Shown here: positions 53,686-64,000 of the stretch, one piece after another | Numbering within the stretch: position 1 is the first letter of the stretch | Layout: each line of letters opens with the position of its first letter | Position numbers and translations under genes: made by a program | Assembly (NCBI GenBank): GCA_018806915.1 | Contig: JAGKQI010000019.1 | Location: forward strand, 49,184-113,183 | DNA from: Phytophthora colocasiae | Lineage: Eukaryota > Oomycota > Peronosporomycetes > Peronosporales > Peronosporaceae | Length of the DNA stretch: 64,000 bases | Direction: 5' to 3' | The notes under the pieces: model-generated | The model's database searches: none | What the model saw: the letters and a program-made list of their open reading frames with translations, nothing else | What the model was told of the DNA's origin: nothing

Positions 53686-56399
53686 ATGGCCACTTGCCGT
53701 CGCGTTTTGCTGCTTGCGGCTGCTTCGCTGACGGTCGTGAGTGCCAAGCGACAATTGACGGATGAGACTGATGATCAGGACAAAACGATACCGTTCAACT
53801 CGTGGAGCAACGTCCCTGACACGTTGAGCCACTTGCTGGCGTTTGTACTTGTGCTGCTTGGTGCACACCCGCTCGGTCTCTTCTTCCCCAAGTATTTCCG
53901 CCTGCCACTCATCACCGGGTACTTGGTGGCCGGCATCCTGTCCGGTCCGTTCCTAGCCAATCTGCTGAACGAAGATGTCGTGGATATGCTCGTCGTACGT
54001 CAACGCCTTCGCTCTGAGCTTCATCTCGTTCCAGGCCGGACAGGAGATTTATCTCCCAGAGTTACGTCCACAGATCAAGTCCATTTTGGCGCTATTGTCC
54101 ACTTACTACTGCACTGCAATGGTTCTTGGCACTTCCGTCTTCATGCTTGCAGCTGGCGCCTTCTTCTATTCAGATCTGAGCCACAGTTGTCAATTGGGCA
54201 TTGCGCTCATGTTCGCTTCCATTTCGGTGCTGGTATCGCCATCTACCGTCATGGCGCTCAAGATCGAACTCAATAGTGTCGGACCGTTCACCCACTTGGC
54301 TCTAGGCACGTGTATGACTGCGGAATTCGTCGTACTCGTGTCCTTCTCCGTGTCACGCGTCGTCGCCTCCATTTACTGTGCAAAGCTCGACGTTTCGGTT
54401 GAAAGCATCGCCTTCACCATGGGGGTCGTGCTCATGAACCTCGTACTGGGTGCTGTGCTTGGTCTTGTGACGATCCTCATCTTCCAACTACCTAGTGGCC
54501 AACCAGACGTAGTACCAGGACCTGTTGCTCTACCTGCACACCCGGACAACAAACAGAACATGAACGAGCTCGAACAGACAATTGGAGACCCAGATCAAGC
54601 TCCCCATCCGCACAATGCCTACGTCGAGGAGACGGACGTACTGCAGAGTAAGAACCAGTGCTGGACGGAGCGGACGGCACTCTACCTCAAGGGCTTCCTC
54701 TGGCTGCTCATGGGCTATCTATTCTACCTGTTCACCAACACACTCAGTGACCTCACTACTGCCTCACTTTGGTCTCGTGTGGCAGGTCAAGTTCGAGGCT
54801 TTGCTCGTGCTGATGCTCGCGTCCCGTGCAGCAGGCCATTATTCTGTTATTCGACCGCAGATGCACGTGATTCTGGATACGGTAGCTCCGTACATGTTCC
54901 TGCCCTTCTTCGTCATGACGGGGGCGTCTCTGCAGCTGGACAAGGTGCTGAGCGTTCCTACCCATGATGAGTTTGTATCTGGTATTGCGCCACGCAGCCA
55001 TCTTCACTGCGATTTACGGTGGCGGAAGGTTCCTGCTGAAGCTTCCACCTCGTCATTACCAGCATCTGTGGCTTACTATGGCGCCTCAAGCTGGTGTGTC
55101 GCTCGGTTTGGCAGCAGAGGTGAAGGAACTCATCACTGACGACTGGGGAGTTCTCCGCTACAATTGTAGCTGCGGTGGTCATTAACCAGGTCATCGGCCC
55201 TGTGTTGTGCTCTATGGGGCTTCGAGGTGCTGGAGAGAGCATGATCGACCGCCAAGCAGCAGCAGCTCAACAACCTGAACAAGTGAAGGACAGCGCAGAT
55301 TCAGACGTAGAAGCTGGCAAAGCGGAGCGCGTCGCGTCGTATCGGAGTCTCAGTCGCCACAACAGCACCCAGGCATTGCTTTTCCACGCGAAGCGTCAAT
55401 GATCCGAGGCCGTTGCTTCCGTTCTACCGCGTGCAAAGCGCAGTGGTCCTAGGAGACGATGAAGTTGCGTTTGATATTGCGCTGGAGCTTTCACTCTACG
55501 GTGCGCGTGTGAACGTTCCGCTTCTGGATGAAGCTCGTGCCGACAAGTGGCGTCGAATGAACGAAACCATTTTACAACGAACCGCCAAGGGGGCGAGTTG
55601 ATCTCGTTCCAGAACACGATCCAAGACCGCCACGGCGAGGCTCCAGTGGACTCCGGTATGCAGAACGCTGATGTTCTCATCTTTACTGGCGCACCGGAAC
55701 GTTCTCTGGAACATGCCAGGGTCATGCAGACGATGCTGGGTGAGCAAGCTCGACCTCGATTGATCGCCGTGGTGGACGATTCCGCTGCCGGAGCTCAACT
55801 GCGGGAGCTCGGAGTGCTCACTGTGCAGCCTTCGATCGCTCTGGGCAACATTGTGACGCGTCTCGCATTGTTAGACGCACCACTCGCTGCCAATTTGTCC
55901 AAGGAGCTCAGTTCAACATGCAACTTCTCGACGGCCTCGTACTTCCGAGGCGATGATGGAGATCGGGACTCGATCACATCGTTATCAGAGCTACGTCTAC
56001 CTGCACGTCGTCTGGCGCTTGGCCGTAGTGTGGTTAACCACCACTCCGGTGGACTACGATCGCTTGGCCGAGGCGTTGGCAGCCGAAAACTTGCCGATGC
56101 CGCCGCCTCCGTCGCGTGTGTCCATGTTCGGTACTTCCGCCGTGGAGCACGACCCGTTCGCTAAACGCTCGAGGAACCTCGGTGCGCATGAGCACTACGT
56201 CGTGGAAGGTGAGGCTTTCGATGACGATCGATCGATTTTCGAGGAACAGTTCGTAGTCCCGTCGCCAAGTTCCAGTGGAGGCGGAGGACGATCTCGGTCC
56301 GGTCGGTTGTCAAGACGAAGGTCACGGCTTGGATCAAGCAGCAGTAGCGGGGGAACCGGCTACGTCGCGTTGCACCGCGGTCAGTCTACGGGGCTGTAG
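53686..56399 (+). CDS. KefB/CPA2-type cation/proton antiporter (about seven frameshifts)
   Basis: ATG 53686 opens a signal-like N-terminus (MATCRRVLLLAAASLTVVSA). Conserved antiporter segments follow: FFPKYFRLPLITGYLVAGIL, LSFISFQAGQEIYLPELRPQ, FMLAAGAFFYSD, MAPQAGVSLGLAAEV, TIVAAVVINQVIGP. A TrkA-N-like stretch (SAVVLGDDEVAFDIALELSL) and a Ser/Arg-rich tail end at TAG 56397-56399. Frames break near 53985, 54775, 54960, 55140, 55400, 55590 and 55970. The breaks are one-base, and the protein between them is well kept. Expected role: K+ or Na+/H+ exchange (family knowledge). With so many breaks it is the best candidate here for a real pseudogene. Confidence 0.8.
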
Positions 56400-57085
56400 C
56401 TCTTCAACATGACCATGAAAATGGCTACAGTGAAGAATGTTTAGTTTGGTAGAAGCGTAAAGTATTTTTTTTTGCTTTGACTTTTTGTTGCGGATTCAAC
56501 CAGGTGTGTGTTGGCATGCTGTACATGTATGTGAAGGCAGTTCAGCCACCACTGCAAGCATGTGCTGGCCAAACAAAAAGTTCATCTGGTTGACGTTGAA
56601 GTTTTCTTGATGATGAAGAACTGCTTTTCGAGGAATACAAGAGCCGGTAGTTGCAATCGTATTGTAGTACAGACCACTATTGATAGCTCAAGCTCCAAAG
56701 CTGTCAGAGCATGTATCAACCGCTTTGTGTGGCATGTACACGTAGATGCCGCATTTCAACAGTAACACTTGGTACAGTACTACTGGTGGTACCTGTCAGC
56801 GGAGCCAACAATCTGTGACGCGCGCAAGAGTGGAACGGCACTTCAACCAAGGCCTGTCCAACAAGGACTTGAGTGGTTAGTGTGCTCTAGCGCCTGCCCA
56901 CCAGCCATCGCAGGAGTAGGTAGAGAAGCTAGAAGAAAACACTCAAACCACCATGAATACATTTAGTTCCCATTTTACATTCAACTACAACAATCACCAA
57001 GCAACTGGTGACATTTTGCTTAAGCAAAACTATAGCCTAGTTTGCAACTGGCAAGCCGCACCACCCACGCGTAAGGCACACCAAG
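56400..57085 (+). other. 3' flank of antiporter and probable 5' LTR/leader of an outer retroelement
   Basis: Upstream of a gag gene whose element runs past the right edge, so its LTR cannot be matched. CAAGCAACTGGTGACATTTTG near 56996-57016 could be an LTR end and primer-binding site, and TGTTGGCATG near 56509 a possible LTR start. No direct proof. Confidence 0.35.
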
Positions 57086-57669
57086 ATGGAGGAAGTTACC
57101 TTCGAGAAGGTGAAGACCAACGGCGCGACGATCAAGAAGCGCGTACCAGTCTTCCGGGACGGCACCTGGAAGGACTGGTTGGAGTGGTTGCTGAGACTGT
57201 CAGAATACTACGTCTTTATGGGCTATCAGCAGACTGAAGAAGACCAATTCGCGTTTGTCGAGGACATTCAAGTCCTTCTCTTCGACGATGACCTGCTGAT
57301 GTTTAACGACTTGGTGGCGGAGGAGCAACTGGAGCACCCTGACGTCGCTGTATATGCCCTTCGACAACTAACGATGACCCGTTGCCCCCCTGGAACTCGG
57401 GCAATGATCATCGACGAGCTAATGGACCTCCGGAAAACTCCGTCCATGACGGTCCGAGAGTATAGTAGAGCTTTTCGAAAGCTCAACCGGATGATCACGT
57501 TCATTGATGAGAACGAAGCCATACCAGAAGCAGATCTGGTACGCTTGTACAAAAACGGCATGCCCATCGAGTGGCAGATTGAAGTCACTAGACTTTCGCG
57601 TACCTGGAACTTCGCGGGACTGGAGCTGCAATTTCAGCTGATCGAGAGGAGTGAAAAAGAGCGAGAAGC
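57086..57669 (+). pseudogene. gag of an outer gypsy element, interrupted
   Basis: A clean frame from ATG 57086 with gag capsid features: RDGTWKDWLEWLLRLSEYYVF, TRCPPGTRAMIIDELMDL, REYSRAFRKLNRMI, LYKNGMPIEWQIEV. It is interrupted after SEKEREA at 57669 by gypsy 3, and continues in the same frame from 63842. Confidence 0.88.
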
Positions 57670-58012
57670 TGTCGCAATCTTCTCGCTCACTTGTGAGCTA
57701 GAAGATAGTTTGGTAGCACTTGTACAGAGAAAGTCTTAATTCAGTTTTGTAGTGCCCGAGATTTCCTCTCGAGGTCACCTGGGTTGAAGCCCACGTCTGC
57801 TTGGCCAGAGCAGTAGTCGACTTTATTCTTTAGATTCCAGAATGAGCGTGCTCGCTCATTCTCTAGCACTAGCCGCTATTTTCCGTTAACATGCATTCCT
57901 GACATACACTCTGATTATTGCCGTTGCTCGAGCCTTGTTGACATGCTACAAGTTGTTTCTTGCAACACTTTGACTTCCTTAGCTCACGAGGTTCTTGAAT
58001 AATCTCGTGACA
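57670..58012 (-). repeat. 3' LTR of gypsy 3
   Basis: 343 bp, directly adjoining the chromodomain stop at 58022. Confidence 0.92.
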
Positions 58013-58021
58013 TGCCGTCCG

Positions 58022-59366
58022 CTAAGAGAAAGCCTCCGTAGATTTTGCCTGTTTGTGGTATCGAGTGATCAAGTCGCCCACATACTTCAAATTCTCGAGA
58101 GGTTCCCAAGTACGTTTAGCCTGTCCGAGCCATTTAACCTTGTACATGTCCTTGCCCTTAACACATTTGTAGCCCTCAATGTCTTCCACCAGCTCACCCT
58201 CAGTGTTGTCAGGAAGAAGTACCTTAAATGTTTTCTGCTCGCTTTTCTTGCTGCTAATGTATGGCTTCAGATAGCTGGTATGGAACACAGGGTGGAACTT
58301 CACACCTTTCGGTAGTCGTAGTTCGTAATAGTCATGACCAAGTCGCTTCTCAATGCGATATGGCCCAATCCATCGAGCTCCCAGCTTTGCTTTTGTGGTG
58401 CCAGCATGGTAGTTCGCTAGGTTTTCAGTCGACAGCAACACTTCCTCCCCGACTTCGAATGTTTGCTCCGCTCTGTTCTTGTCATAGTACGTGCTCATTC
58501 GATCGGACGCCTTCTGCAACTCACGTCGAACGGTAGCGAGTCGATCGGCCTGGAAGCTCAAGGAACGTCTTCCCTGTAGCTTGGCGTTGGCTCTCTTTCT
58601 CCTTCGCTTGAGGTTGGCTTAAAAGCGTTGCTGGTGCTGAAGGCAAATAGCCTAAGTCAGCTTCGAACGGTGCCATCTTAATAGACTGCTGGTATCTCGA
58701 GTTGTACGCGAATTCAGCTAGAGATAGATAGGAATCCCAGTCAGTAGATGCTCCGTTTGAAAATGCTCGTAAATAATTTTCAATCGTCTGATTCAGCCTC
58801 TCAGTTATTCCATTTGCCTGATGACGAAAAGCGCTTGTCAGCTTTTGTCTGGTTCCCAACATTTCGCACAACGTTCTCCATACAGTTGCCGTAAATTTGG
58901 GGTCTCGGTCGGAAAGGATTTCCGCAGGAACACCATGCAAAACGAATATGTGGTCCCGGTAGATCTCCGCGACTTCCTTTGCCTTCACCCTACTATTGCA
59001 CGCGACAAAATGTGCTCGCTTTGTCAGCTGGTCCACGACCACGAGTATCGAGTCATTCTTCGAGTGTGTTGTAGGTAGTGCAAACGATAAAATCCATTGC
59101 TACATGCGTCCATCGTCCATGAGGAATCGGTTGGCTTTGAGTAGCCCTGGTGGCTTCGCATTCCTTGCTTTTGTTCTTTGGCAGATCTCACACGATTTCA
59201 CGTAGGCTCTAACACTCCTCGGCATGTGTCGCCAATAGTAATGTTGTTCTACCAGTCGTAGTGTTCGTTCAATACCAGGATGCCCGTAACATTCCACATC
59301 GTGAAACTCGAACAAAATTCCGTTTATCAGATCCTCAACAACCGGAATTACAAGCCGAGGTACCAA
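58022..59366 (-). pseudogene. Gypsy 3 integrase and chromodomain
   Basis: Zinc region (HDVECYGHPGIERTLRLVEQ, CEICQRTKARN), core (MVVDQLTKRAHFVACN, LSDRDPKFTATVW, GITERLNQTIENYLRAF), GARWIGPYRIEKRLGHDYYEL module and chromodomain (MYKVKWLGQAKRTWEPLENL). Breaks near 59090 and 58550. Confidence 0.9.
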
Positions 59367-61105
59367 GCATCGTTAGGTCCTGTGTAGATCAGTTTGTTTT
59401 CTTCAAGTGTATATCGATGAAAATGTCGAATTCGAGGTGCATTGTCTGGTGCTTCACCTAACAGAGCTTGTCGGATGGCCTGTGTCTGCGGGTCTTCGTC
59501 GTATCTCGAAATTGCTTCTTTGAAGACAGCCGAGAGACTGATCTCCACGTTTTCCTAATGATGCTTGCCGCCACAACTTTCTCTAGTGTTTGTTCATCAC
59601 GAAAGTCAGCTCGTCTCGAGATACCATCAGCCACGGTGTTATGTCCTCCAGGTATGTACTTAAACGTCACCGGATATTCACTGAGCTCGTCATACCATCG
59701 TGCCATTCGCCGCGAAATACTCTTCTGCGCGAATACACTCTCAAGTGATTTATGGTCAGTCTCGACGACAAACGGTTTATCCAGCAGGTAAACTCGCCAT
59801 ACTCGAAGGCCGAACAAAATAGCAAGCAATTCTTTCTCCCGGATCGAGTAATTCTTCTGCTCCTTTATATTTGCGGCCTTGAAATGCTACAGGTCGCTCC
59901 ACGTTTTCATCCCCTCTTTCTTCTATCTGGTAAAGGACGCCTCCAATCGCAAAGTCGCTCGCGTCCATCCTGAGGAAGAAAGGTTTATTGAAATCTGCTA
60001 CAGTTAATACAGGTGTGCTTGAAATCCGTTGCTTCAGGCTCTCAAAGTGCTGAATTTGCTCCTGGCTCCAATCCAACTTCTTCTTAGACTTTGAGTATCC
60101 TTCGCTTTCAACATCTCAAACAGTGGACCCGCATCCTTAGCAAATCCGTCGCAAAAGCGCTGCACGTATGTGGCTGTCCCCAAGAAAGATTGCAGTTCAC
60201 TCTTTGTCTTTGGTAGGGGCCACGTTTGTAGGACTTTTACTTTCTTCGGGTCGATTCTTACTCCATCCCTACCGATATAATCACCAAGACACGGAATCTC
60301 CGGAGAACAGAACACACATTTGCTCAACTTCACGAAAAATTCATTTTTCTCCAGCCGCTCCAGCACCTTATCCAACGCTTCGAGGTGAGAATCGAGATCC
60401 TTCGCTCTAGTGAACACATAAATGTCATCAAAGTACGAAAGACAGAAATCAGCCAGATCCTTAAGTAATTTGCGTATTCCTGCGTTGAAAGTCGCTGGCG
60501 CATTAGACAACCCCATCGGTATCACTAAATATTCAAAGGAGCCATCCGCGGTTTGAAATGCAGTGTACTTTATATCCGAATCTTCCATCCGAAACTGATA
60601 ATATCCACTCAGTAGATCCATGCAGCTATACCAATAAGCTCCTGCATGCGCTCGAAAATACAATCCTTTCGCGGCATTGGCAACGTCCGTCGAACTGTGT
60701 GGTTATTCATCGCCCTATAATCATGTACACCTGCCAACCAACAGGTTTCTTGACGCAAAATGTAGGAGCCCCATGTGGAGAAGAAGATGACCTGATCAAT
60801 CCAGCTTTCAACATTTCATCGACCCAAGCTCGAATTTCCTGCTCCTGGGCTGGTGATTGTCGCCATTGTTGCCTGAAAATGGGTTCTTTCGTATCAACTT
60901 CCATCTTATGTACTCCATGGCTCCGAGGAGGTAATCGTTTTGGGAGTTTCTGCCTGAAAACTTCTTTATGGCGCTCTAACACGGAGTATATAGGATGTCC
61001 TTTATAGTCCTCCACAGTTGTCAATGCCTTTGCCGTTTCTGTTTGCTCTTTCTCGATAACTGGTCTCACAACAAACACGCACTCAATGTCTTGGGGCTTT
61101 CGCAT
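59348..61105 (-). pseudogene. Gypsy 3 reverse transcriptase and RNase H
   Basis: RT (SSSPHGAPTFCVKKPVGW, MDLLSGYYQFRM, MGLSNAPATFN, YFDDIYVFTR) and RNase H (MDASDFAIGGVLYQIE, VETDHKSLESVFAQKSISRR). Breaks near 60690, 60060, 59830. Confidence 0.9.
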
Positions 61106-63472
61106 AAGTCTTTTGAACTGTTTGCGTGTTATGTATTTTGTTCCCCACTCGTAACCGAGAAATATCCATGTTGGAAATATCTACTTCGTCCCCGGGTTGA
61201 ATTTTCCCCCACTGCAACACGCGTTTCCCTCCGACTCGAGTCGCCGGCTGAGACAGGATCGTCGTTGTCTTCGGTTTTATTGTTTTCTTCTTACTTCCCT
61301 GCCGCTTCTTCGACTGCTGTTTGGCTCAAATCCAGGACGAGGCTTGACAGTCTCGTTAATCCAATCAATGTCTGGGTTGGTAGCCTTGAGCCACGGCATA
61401 CCAAGAAGTAAACTCCTGGTTCTTCAGGCACTGGAAGTTACTCAAAAGTCATCCACGTAACGTCGGAAAAAGAATCAATGTACAAGCGTTCATCCGGGCA
61501 AAGTCCTCTTCCTAATCTTCTTCATCTCTTGTTTGTTCAGCGTACAAAGTAATCGGAATATCTTACTCCATGGTCTTCAATTTTGTTTTCCAACTCCTGC
61601 TCTGCTGACAAGAAAGCAGGACTCTACAGCATTAATCGTAGCACCACTATCGATAAAATTCGAGTTTGGTCACGAATAAAATCATCCTCGGAGTGCATTG
61701 CACGGTACTGTTAGTATGCAATAAGCAGTAATAATCACTTTCTGTCGCTAGAATGATTTGGAGTATTTAGAGAAGCGTAAGAGTGTCGGAAAAATCCACT
61801 TTTCACCACTTTCTCCACTTGATCTCTGCAATCGCTGCCACGAACATCGTCAATCTTCTTTTTTATTGTTTTCAATTTGGAGATGTGAGCACATTATCAG
61901 AATGTCGTCACAGACTTCAGGTCGATTTTTGCCCGATCGCCGAAATTGTTCGGACCTTTCCCTGAGTCTTTGTTGTGACGACTGAGCCCTGAGTATGCCC
62001 ACTTAATCGCTCAACATCGAGCGGGCTTACTTCGTTTAACTGCTCTTCTTCACTTTTGTGACTGATTCTCCGCCACTACTAGTCGCGTTCCAGCATCGCG
62101 AATATTTTCTTGTTCAGGTTAAGCTGGTTGCCAGAGGCGCTTCTTTCCGGGTGTTTGAACCAGCAATCTTCAACTCGATGTGGTCCACGGCTTCGCAATG
62201 ACTGCAATTTTCCTTCCCTGTCTTAGCCGGAATCTAAATCCACCACTTGGCCTCCAAATCCGGATTTAACGAGCTGCAGGTGCAGTTGATTTGATTGTCG
62301 ATTCGGCATCGAATTGTTTTCCATTTCTGCCTTTGAACTTGCTTCCTTCCGCTCGGTTTATTATTTCCTGCTGTCTTTTCTTTAAGTTCTACCACCAAGA
62401 AACTCCTTCTTGAATAATTGCCGAGTTCAAATTCACCGGCTTCTTCCGCAGTATTTGCTCTGCTCTGCGTTCACGTCCGATAATCCGTTGAGAAACACAT
62501 TCATTGCCGTGAGAGAATCTACCTGCACGATGCGGTTAAGGCTTCTCGTGAAATTCTGCCGTTTCACATGATACCCGGTAGTGGTATATCCACCAGTCTA
62601 AGGTTTGATAGCTCAGCAAACGATTCTGACTCTTTTTCCATAAAGTTGGGTCTCCATAAATCTCCATTGCCATATTCAACTTCATCGCACTCCACAGCTT
62701 ACTTCGATGAATCATCAGTCATGCGTATCTCTGATACCTGTGACCACAGAGCATTCTTTGCAATAATACACACCGATTTAATTCGAATGTGTCAGCAAGT
62801 CATCATGCTCATTGTAGTAAATCGTATCCTTTCTGCCGGAAATACGATTCGAATTGAAAGATGAAGCTGTTTAGTTTCACTCCATCGATTTCTCCCTTGA
62901 GGAAAATCCGGTGGTTTCTAGCAATCCATTTTCCGCAAGTTTAATCCTCTTGTCCCTCGAAGATGCCACTCAGCTCGGTCACCTGCAGCGACTCTGGATG
63001 GTAGGTCATCTCATAGGCCGGGATAGCTCCCACCGAGCCGTAGCTGCGTGGTATGACGGGTTGTCGCTTGTGCTCTGGTCATCACGAAGGTTCTGCTATG
63101 CGTGGCACGAGCCAAACGCTGCGCTTCTTGTGCCATTTGCTGCATTTCTGGAGCTAAGACCTTGGGCCAATGAATTTGTCATTCCTGTAAACCAATTATT
63201 AACCACTGTGTCATGTTCAGCAGCGATTTCCGTCCTCGAAGTTCGCGACTCATGTTGTTTATTGTTGTGGGTTGATGTTAGTGCCAAAGCCCTAAGATCG
63301 TATCATGGGTTTCGTCCAGCCTGTCTCGCTGCAAGGTGATCGATCCTTTTCATTCTCCTGGCATTGCGGGAGATTTCCATCCAACTGTTGCCCTTCACCG
63401 GAGCTGTGTCGCTTCTTAAAACATCCTCTTCTCACGGTGTTTCTTTCTTTGCATCGTTACCAAGTTCTACTA
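61106..63472 (-). pseudogene. Gypsy 3 protease and gag region, heavily damaged
   Basis: Only short pieces remain readable, such as the residues leading into RT (YEWGTKYITRKQFKRLMRK). No gag frame longer than ~60 codons could be supported. Damage is denser than in the RT-integrase half. Confidence 0.6.
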
Positions 63473-63836
63473 TGTCGCAATCTTCTCGCCTCACTTGGTG
63501 AGCTAGAAGATAGTTTGGGTAGCACTTCTGTACAGAGAAAGTCTTAATTCAGTTTTGTAGTGCCTGAGATTTCCTCCTCGAGGTCATTTCCAAGAAGCCC
63601 ACGTCTGCCGTTGGCCAGAGCAGTAGTCGACTTTATTCTTTAGATTCCCAGGAATGAGCAGTGCTCTGCTCATCTCTTCAGTAATCACTAGCCATGCTAT
63701 TTTCCAAGCTTAACATGCATTCCTGACATACACTCTGATTATTGCCGTTGCTCGAGCCTTGTTGACATGCTACAAGTTGTTTCTTGCAACACTTTGACTT
63801 CCTTAGCTCACGAGGTTCTTGAATAATCTCGTGACA
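63473..63836 (-). repeat. 5' LTR of gypsy 3
   Basis: 364 bp. Compared with the left LTR it has inserted bases at many points between 63510 and 63715, but the last ~120 bp are nearly the same. Confidence 0.9.
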
Positions 63837-64000
63837 GAAGCGCTTCGAAGCAGACGGCGCTCGGCCCACGACAGCAATGCCGCCACCAAACCGAATAATA
63901 ACGGTGGAAAACAGCAACAACAGCAAAAAAGTGACGCACGTCCGGGACGAGGCCAGCACACAGGGCCAAAACAAAAGCTCATCACGAAAAATAAGTTTTG
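63837..64000 (+). pseudogene. outer gag, continuation (runs off right edge)
   Basis: Continues EREA-LRSRRRSAHDSNAATKPN into a Gln/Lys/Arg-rich region (GGKQQQQQKSDARPGRG), typical of the gag stretch before a zinc knuckle. The frame matches the part ending at 57669 once the GAAGC duplication is counted once. Confidence 0.85.

Larger units (their letters stand above)
57670..63836 (-). mobile_element. Ty3/gypsy chromovirus 3, 6167 bp, nested in gag
   Basis: Target duplication GAAGC at 57665-57669 and 63837-63841. LTRs read TGTCACGAG...TTGCGACA on the minus strand (57670-58012 and 63473-63836). Order on the minus strand: gag/protease (damaged), RT, RNase H, integrase, chromodomain. The LTRs differ in length (343 versus 364 bp) because the right one carries scattered small insertions. 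Confidence 0.93.

Noticed and set aside
56509..57002. LTR of the outer retroelement
   Set aside because: TG/CA-like ends and a possible primer site are present, but the matching LTR is outside the window, so it cannot be confirmed.

Overview
The window looks like genomic DNA of an oomycete, most likely Phytophthora or a close relative (inference). The signs are a START-like/FYVE protein with an oomycete-style zinc finger, a WLH-type ankyrin protein, a multi-pass membrane plus leucine-rich-repeat protein, short introns (64-79 bp where both ends can be placed), Inr-like core promoters, chromodomain Ty3/gypsy elements, Helitrons and a eukaryotic TnpB relative (Fanzor).

Layout. 1-9.5 kb is a gene-rich host segment: START-FYVE (runs off the left edge), an A20/AN1 zinc finger, a DUF1295 membrane protein, a CobW/COG0523 GTPase and an array of four PMP3-type small membrane proteolipid genes, the last one dead. 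A 782-bp hAT relic (9.5-10.3 kb) sits upstream of the dead copy with a perfect 8-bp target duplication. 10.8-14.1 kb holds two EI24/RRT8-like membrane genes and an ankyrin gene. 14.6-28 kb is a Helitron Rep-helicase whose middle is tandemly duplicated and then interrupted by a gypsy element. 28-32.5 kb holds a small AWS-SET methyltransferase gene and an RPA1-like gene whose 3' end is amplified as five copies of a ~530-bp repeat. 33-38 kb resumes the EI24-like family (a fragment, an intact gene, a truncated gene, a frameshifted gene) with a Fanzor gene embedded. 38.2-43 kb holds two paralogous Cys-rich, Ser/Thr-stalk, single-pass membrane proteins, with a 691-bp PIF/Harbinger-like element between them. 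43.3-47.1 kb has the LRR membrane protein, a G-patch/C2H2 protein and a small secreted protein. 47.1-52.8 kb is a gypsy element with identical LTRs, sitting between two head-to-head secreted paralogues. 53.7-56.4 kb is a KefB/CPA2-type cation/proton antiporter. The right end is a gypsy element (57.7-63.8 kb) nested in the gag gene of another retroelement that continues past the edge.

A recurrent feature is the single-base frameshift, often in a short homopolymer, inside genes whose protein sequence is otherwise well preserved. This affects most of the longer genes and suggests base-level assembly errors as much as gene death. Gene coordinates below therefore span such breaks.
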